From Clostridia bacterium (lineage in GTDB: Bacteria > Bacillota > Clostridia > Oscillospirales > Acutalibacteraceae), in NCBI GenBank assembly GCA_017481575.1, contig JAFUPA010000039.1, forward strand, positions 1 to 57,135: DNA of 57,135 bases. Direction: 5' to 3'. Shown here piece after piece: positions 54,996-57,135 of this stretch (positions are counted from its first letter, which is position 1; each line of letters starts with the position of its first letter). The notes beneath the pieces are model-generated. The model worked only from the letters and a program-made list of their open reading frames with translations, did not search any database and was not told the origin of the DNA. The position numbers and the translations under genes were made by a program.

Positions 54996-55136
54996 ATGAA
55001 CGAAGAAATGGATGCCTGCAAATTGATTAAAGACCTTGCTGAAGAAAATCAGACAAGAAAAATTCTTGAAATGATTAACGATTGCAAGAGCTTAGAAGAA
55101 GCGAAGGTAAAAATAAAAGCCTTACTTAATAAATAA
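54996..55136 (+). CDS. Small acidic-basic helical protein, 46 residues
   Basis: A short frame with an excellent ribosome site (AAGGAGAG) and a clear promoter. The protein is charged and almost entirely helical: a Glu/Asp-rich N-terminus, a T-R-K-I-L-E-M-I middle and a K-V-K-I-K-A-L-L end. No family is recognised. The neighbours (small XRE protein, hydrophobic peptides, integrase remnant) suggest a mobile-element origin, perhaps a small regulator. It may be the first gene of the transcript that leads into the structured RNA at 55162. Confidence 0.7.
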   Translation: MNEEMDACKLIKDLAEENQTRKILEMINDCKSLEEAKVKIKALLNK

Positions 55137-55161
55137 GCAAGGCTAAACCAAAACACCAAAA

Positions 55162-55229
55162 GGGAACGATACTTGCCATCGCTTCCCAAGGTAGTTAGAT
55201 GATACCATAAAACAGATAAAAAGGCAAGT
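55162..55229 (+). ncRNA. Structured leader or small RNA with possible pseudoknot
   Basis: A 9-bp stem with one bulged C (55162-55170/55178-55187) carries a 7-base loop ACTTGCC (55171-55177). That loop is exactly complementary to GGCAAGT at 55223-55229, so a pseudoknot or long-range pairing can form. A small GGTA/TACC hairpin (55190-55193/55203-55206) lies between. It has no coding frame. It sits directly upstream of the 43-residue hydrophobic peptide and could be its leader or a separate RNA. No family is recognised. Confidence 0.5.
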
Positions 55230-55253
55230 AAAAATAAGGTGATATAGCAATCG

Positions 55254-55289
55254 AAGACAGGGGATGATTCTGTGTTTTTCCCTTGTCTT
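55254..55289 (+). promoter_or_regulatory. Hairpin covering the start of the 43-residue peptide
   Basis: An 11-bp stem with one G-U pair (55254-55264/55279-55289) and a 14-base loop. Its 5' arm contains the purine-rich GGGG and the A of the start codon, so it would block ribosome access. Such masking is a hallmark of type I toxin mRNAs. Confidence 0.55.
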
Positions 55290-55395
55290 TAAAAAAAAAT
55301 CTACCAAGCCTAACTACAAAGAATACATAATACAAGGCTTGATAGATTTAACTGTAGGTTCGCTGTTAATCCTAATCGGTAATCTTATCGACTAA
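55264..55395 (+). CDS. 43-residue hydrophobic peptide, possible type I toxin
   Basis: Starts M-I-L-C-F and has a basic stretch (K-K-K-S-T-K-P-N-Y-K, about 10-19). One hydrophobic helix of about 20 residues follows (I-I-Q-G-L-I-D-L-T-V-G-S-L-L-I-L-I-G), then a short polar end. The size and plan match membrane-acting type I toxins and some phage-borne small peptides. The ATG at 55264 is the only in-frame start, but its GGGG site is adjacent and masked by a hairpin, and AAGGTGAT at 55236 is too far, so the true start is uncertain. A run of nine A within the frame could slip. It belongs to the locus with the antisense promoter at 55440-55468. Confidence 0.5.
   Translation: MILCFSLVFKKKSTKPNYKEYIIQGLIDLTVGSLLILIGNLID
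55297..55349 (+). other. Long-range inverted repeat within the peptide mRNA
   Basis: AAATCTACCAAGCCT (55297-55311) pairs with AGGCTTGATAGATTT (55335-55349) with one mismatch, enclosing 23 bases. It adds to the folded character of this mRNA. Confidence 0.6.
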
Positions 55396-55403
55396 AACTC
55401 AGC

Positions 55404-55436
55404 GGTGCAAGGGGAACTTACCTTCCTCTTCGCACC
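55404..55436. other. Hairpin at the 3' end of the peptide mRNA
   Basis: GGTGC/GCACC outer stem (55404-55408/55432-55436), internal loop, then a 7-bp stem AGGGGAA/TTCCTCT with one G-U pair and a 6-base loop. On the plus side an AT-rich stretch follows without a strong T-run. The predicted antisense RNA would start within its right arm. Confidence 0.55.
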
Positions 55437-55439
55437 TAA

Positions 55440-55468
55440 ATCTTACAATATTTTTATATCATTGTCAA
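55440..55468 (-). promoter_or_regulatory. Antisense promoter facing the peptide gene
   Basis: TTGACA (55463-55468), 17-bp spacer, TAAGAT (55440-55445) on the minus strand. The predicted start near 55433 would give an RNA complementary to the 3' region and coding sequence of the 43-residue peptide. Confidence 0.6.
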
Positions 55469-55475
55469 TACAATT

Positions 55476-55571
55476 ATGAAAGAGTTTATTATTAGCTTAG
55501 GTTTATTTTTAGTTTGTTTCGGTGTTATAAAAGTAATAATTGGATTTATAAAAAAGAGAAGAGGAAAATAA
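55476..55571 (+). CDS. 31-residue single-helix membrane peptide
   Basis: MKEF then a hydrophobic helix (about 5-25) and a basic K-K-R-R-G-K tail, positive-inside style. No Shine-Dalgarno is visible, so translation is unproven; it might be leaderless or chance. It ends one base before the start of the XRE gene. A second small hydrophobic peptide next to the first is notable. Confidence 0.35.
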   Translation: MKEFIISLGLFLVCFGVIKVIIGFIKKRRGK

Positions 55572-55572
55572 T

Positions 55573-55743
55573 ATGACAATAAAAGAATTGCGCCAAGCCA
55601 CAGGTATGACACAAAAGGATTTTGCTGAATATTTCGACATATCCAAAAGGGCTGTTGAATCTTGGGAAGGTGGGAAGAGAAACTGTCCCTCGTACCTTTT
55701 GGAATTGATGAAATATAAACTTGAAAAAGAAAACTTAATCTGA
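55573..55743 (+). CDS. Minimal XRE-type helix-turn-helix protein
   Basis: A 56-residue DNA-binding protein made almost only of a Cro/C1-type domain. L-R-Q-A-T-G-M-T-Q-K-D-F-A-E-Y is helices 1-2, and S-K-R-A-V-E-S-W-E-G-G is the recognition helix and turn. Y-L-L-E-L-M-K-Y-K-L follows. Proteins of this size and sequence type are common beside toxin-antitoxin modules and in prophages and ICEs. AGAGGAA lies seven bases before the ATG. It may control the small-gene run here. Confidence 0.85.
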   Translation: MTIKELRQATGMTQKDFAEYFDISKRAVESWEGGKRNCPSYLLELMKYKLEKENLI

Positions 55744-55772
55744 ATTAGTAGTTGTTTTGTAGGTGTGTTTTG

Positions 55773-55922
55773 ATGAAAGTTAAATATATTGGAGAAACTT
55801 ACGGAGATTTAACAAACGGAAGTATATATGAATGTCTTGGAGAAGAAGTGGACTGTTATAGAATTATAGATGAATCAGAGGAAGATTACTTGTATCCGAT
55901 TGTTGAATTTGAAATAGTCTAA
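55773..55922 (+). CDS. Small SH3-like protein, 49 residues
   Basis: A short, acidic, beta-rich protein. The string K-V-K-Y-I-G-E-T, then L-T-N-G-S-I-Y-E-C-L-G, R-I-I-D-E-S-E-E-D-Y-L-Y-P and F-E-I-V is typical of a small barrel family frequent in phages and gut Firmicutes, with no assigned role. Spacing of AGGTG to the ATG at 55773 is good. It is 29 bases after the XRE gene and may share its transcript. Confidence 0.75.
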   Translation: MKVKYIGETYGDLTNGSIYECLGEEVDCYRIIDESEEDYLYPIVEFEIV

Positions 55923-55969
55923 GAATAAATATTCTGTTTTGTTTATCTGAAAAAAGTGTTGCTTACCTC

Positions 55970-55998
55970 TTTACAAACTGAAAACACTATGCTATAAT
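55970..55998 (+). promoter_or_regulatory. Promoter of tRNA-Val(GAC)
   Basis: TTTACA (55970-55975), 17-bp spacer, TATAAT (55993-55998), 13 bases before the tRNA. Confidence 0.82.
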
Positions 55999-56010
55999 AG
56001 CAGGGCACTT

Positions 56011-56087
56011 GAGGGTGTAGCTCAGTTGGTCAGAGTACTTGCTTGACATGCAAGGGGTCGGTGGTTCGAGCCCACTCATCCTCACCA
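56011..56087 (+). tRNA. tRNA-Val (anticodon GAC), integration target
   Basis: A 77-base cloverleaf with GAGGGTG/CATCCTC acceptor (one G-T pair), anticodon loop TTGACAT and encoded CCA. An integrase remnant follows on the same strand 204 bases later, the usual position for an element inserted at a tRNA 3' end, so the 3' part of this gene is the likely attachment site. Confidence 0.93.
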
Positions 56088-56093
56088 CTTATA

Positions 56094-56137
56094 AAATTCC
56101 TGAAACCTTTGTTTTATGAGGTTTTTCAGGAATTTTT
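56094..56137 (+). terminator. Terminator after tRNA-Val(GAC)
   Basis: AAATTCCTGAA...CCT (56094-56108) pairs with AGGTTTTTCAGGAATTT (56119-56135) with a two-base bulge, followed by more T. The stretch 56138-56290 is AT-rich and holds no gene. Confidence 0.82.
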
Positions 56138-56290
56138 TCTTTTTCTTGGTGAAATAAAAAAGAAAGAAAAAGGATAAGGTCCACTAAAAAAGTCCATTTT
56201 TACTAATTAAATGCATTAAAAAGGGATTTTTGAAAGAAATTCTTCTTAGTTACTTTTGAGTGTTTTTTGAAAAAGGAAAGGAAGAAGGAC

Positions 56291-56521
56291 ATGGCTTCGG
56301 TTTATAAAAATATCAAAAAAGGAAAGGTTGTATCGTATAAATTACGTGCATTTTTAGGAAAAGACGAAAAAGGAAAACAAGTATTTAAATGTAAAACTTG
56401 GATAGTTCCTGAAGGAATGAATGAACGAAAAGCAGCAAAAGAAGCTATCCGTGAAGCGGAGAATTTTGAAAAAGAATGCAGAAAAAGATTAAATGAAAAC
56501 TCATTAATAAACGCGAATTAA
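56291..56521 (+). pseudogene. Truncated tyrosine integrase (arm-binding domain only)
   Basis: A 76-residue frame that looks like the N-terminal arm-type DNA-binding domain of a phage/ICE tyrosine recombinase: M-A-S-V-Y-K-N-I-K-K-G-K start, a three-strand sheet with G-K-D-E-K-G-K-Q, then a charged helix (R-K-A-A-K-E-A-I-R-E-A). The core-binding and catalytic domains (R-H-R-Y) are absent, and the frame stops 12 bases before the converging primase fragment. It sits just beyond tRNA-Val. Start at 56291 follows GGAAGAAGGAC. Most likely the leftover of an integrase whose rest was deleted. Confidence 0.7.
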
Positions 56522-56533
56522 GCGTTCTATCAC

Positions 56534-57135
56534 TTACTGTGACAATATAAGCTTTGTCGCAATGCTGTCGGATGACTTTTCATATTCTGCAGTCGCTTTA
56601 GTTACAGCTTCAGGTTCCTTGAGTCCTTCTTTTTGATATTTCAAACAACCCTCAATCAGCCAAGAGAGAATCACAGAACGATAATAGTCGGATGCAAATA
56701 GCTCTCGTAATGACCTATCCATTTTCCCCGATTCTTCTCCAAAAGATTCTTCGAAAGGAATTACTTTAACTCTGTTTGATTTAAAAATAGTTAAATCGTT
56801 AATCTGAGGGAGAGAATTAGCCGCCCAATACATCGAGAAATTGGGAGTAAATTCAAAAGAGTTCTGACGCAGGAAACGGGCGGACATTGTATCACGACCG
56901 GTAAGCTTTTTAATTTTCTGAACATCTAATTTCATCATTTTCTCAGGCTCTGAAACACGAAGAAATCTGCATCCTGCAAGACGAGCTATATCTTCAGACG
57001 GCGCAGAAGCATTGTTGAACTTCTTAATTGCAAATGTTTCGGGCTCGGCGGAGTTTGCATAGTCCCCCAAAGCTCCGGATACAGCTTCAAGAAGGGTGCT
57101 TTTTCCATTTCGGGTTTTCTCACCATAGAAAATCC
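56534..57135 (-). CDS. P4/D5-type phage primase-helicase, partial
   Basis: The C-terminal part (about 200 residues visible) of a superfamily 3-like helicase of the phage P4/D5 type, open through the right edge of the window. At the edge the Walker A reads G-E-K-T-R-N-G-K-S-T. Then come a Walker B/sensor region (R-F-L-R-V-S-E-P), W-A-A-N-S-L-P (sensor 1) and R-V-K-V-I-P-F (Arg finger region). The end, S-I-A-T-K-L-I-L-S-Q, comes early; these proteins usually continue with a winged-helix tail, so it may be cut. Replication protein of an integrated element together with the integrase remnant. Confidence 0.85.
   Translation of the reverse strand, partial: IFYGEKTRNGKSTLLEAVSGALGDYANSAEPETFAIKKFNNASAPSEDIARLAGCRFLRVSEPEKMMKLDVQKIKKLTGRDTMSARFLRQNSFEFTPNFSMYWAANSLPQINDLTIFKSNRVKVIPFEESFGEESGKMDRSLRELFASDYYRSVILSWLIEGCLKYQKEGLKEPEAVTKATAEYEKSSDSIATKLILSQ

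Overview
The window looks like chromosomal DNA from an anaerobic, spore-forming Clostridia (Firmicutes), most likely a gut Oscillospirales/Ruminococcaceae-type organism. This rests on four things. The gene set is typical: an IspH–ribosomal protein S1 fusion after cmk and plsC, PerR with a rubredoxin-first rubrerythrin, and a dgt–dnaG–rpoD run. Relatives of the spore proteins YunB and YlmC/YmxH and a SpoVB-type flippase are present. Shine-Dalgarno sites are strong AGGAGG-like, and promoters are of the SigA TTGACA-17-TATAAT type. Several glycosidases act on deoxy-sugars. No taxonomic marker was compared, so this is an inference.

Layout. 1–3.1 kb: palindromic repeats, a small membrane protein, a perR–rubrerythrin operon, a lipoprotein and a HAD phosphatase. 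3.1–5.4 kb: a cytoplasmic GH95 fucosidase. 5.6–10.3 kb: a housekeeping run of flavoprotein, cmk, plsC and ispH-rpsA. 10.3–18 kb: an XRE membrane regulator, a repeat block, pyrimidine-nucleoside phosphorylase, an unknown anchored protein, a DUF1295-type membrane protein, an AMP-forming acyl ligase and an M20 peptidase. 18–36 kb: an accessory stretch rich in hydrolases. It holds two ceramidase-like proteins (one cytoplasmic, one secreted), two PHP phosphoesterases (one cytoplasmic, one secreted), two secreted alpha/beta hydrolases, a flippase, a Gfo/Idh–GH78 rhamnosidase–TIM-barrel set, an aquaporin, a polysaccharide pyruvyl transferase and a YmxH-like protein. 36–37.6 kb: a GH29-like protein whose expected catalytic residues look replaced. 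37.7–52.6 kb: information processing genes addB, addA, rpmE, yigZ, dgt, dnaG, rpoD, a MITE-like insertion, yunB and ligA. 52.6–54.4 kb: an AT-rich MccF-like peptidase and a dense patch of small inverted repeats.

From 54.5 kb to the end lies a tRNA-bounded accessory zone. A Val–Asp–Phe–Gly tRNA array is followed by a run of very small genes, then a second tRNA-Val. Behind that tRNA sit a truncated tyrosine integrase and a P4-type primase/helicase running off the right edge, which are remains of an integrative element. Inside the small-gene run, 55.16–55.47 kb has the layout of a type I toxin–antitoxin locus: a structured leader with a possible pseudoknot, a hairpin covering the start codon of a 43-residue hydrophobic peptide, and a convergent antisense promoter at its 3' end. 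I rate this the most interesting candidate for an undescribed system in the window.

All functions are read from sequence motifs. No database search or folding program was run.
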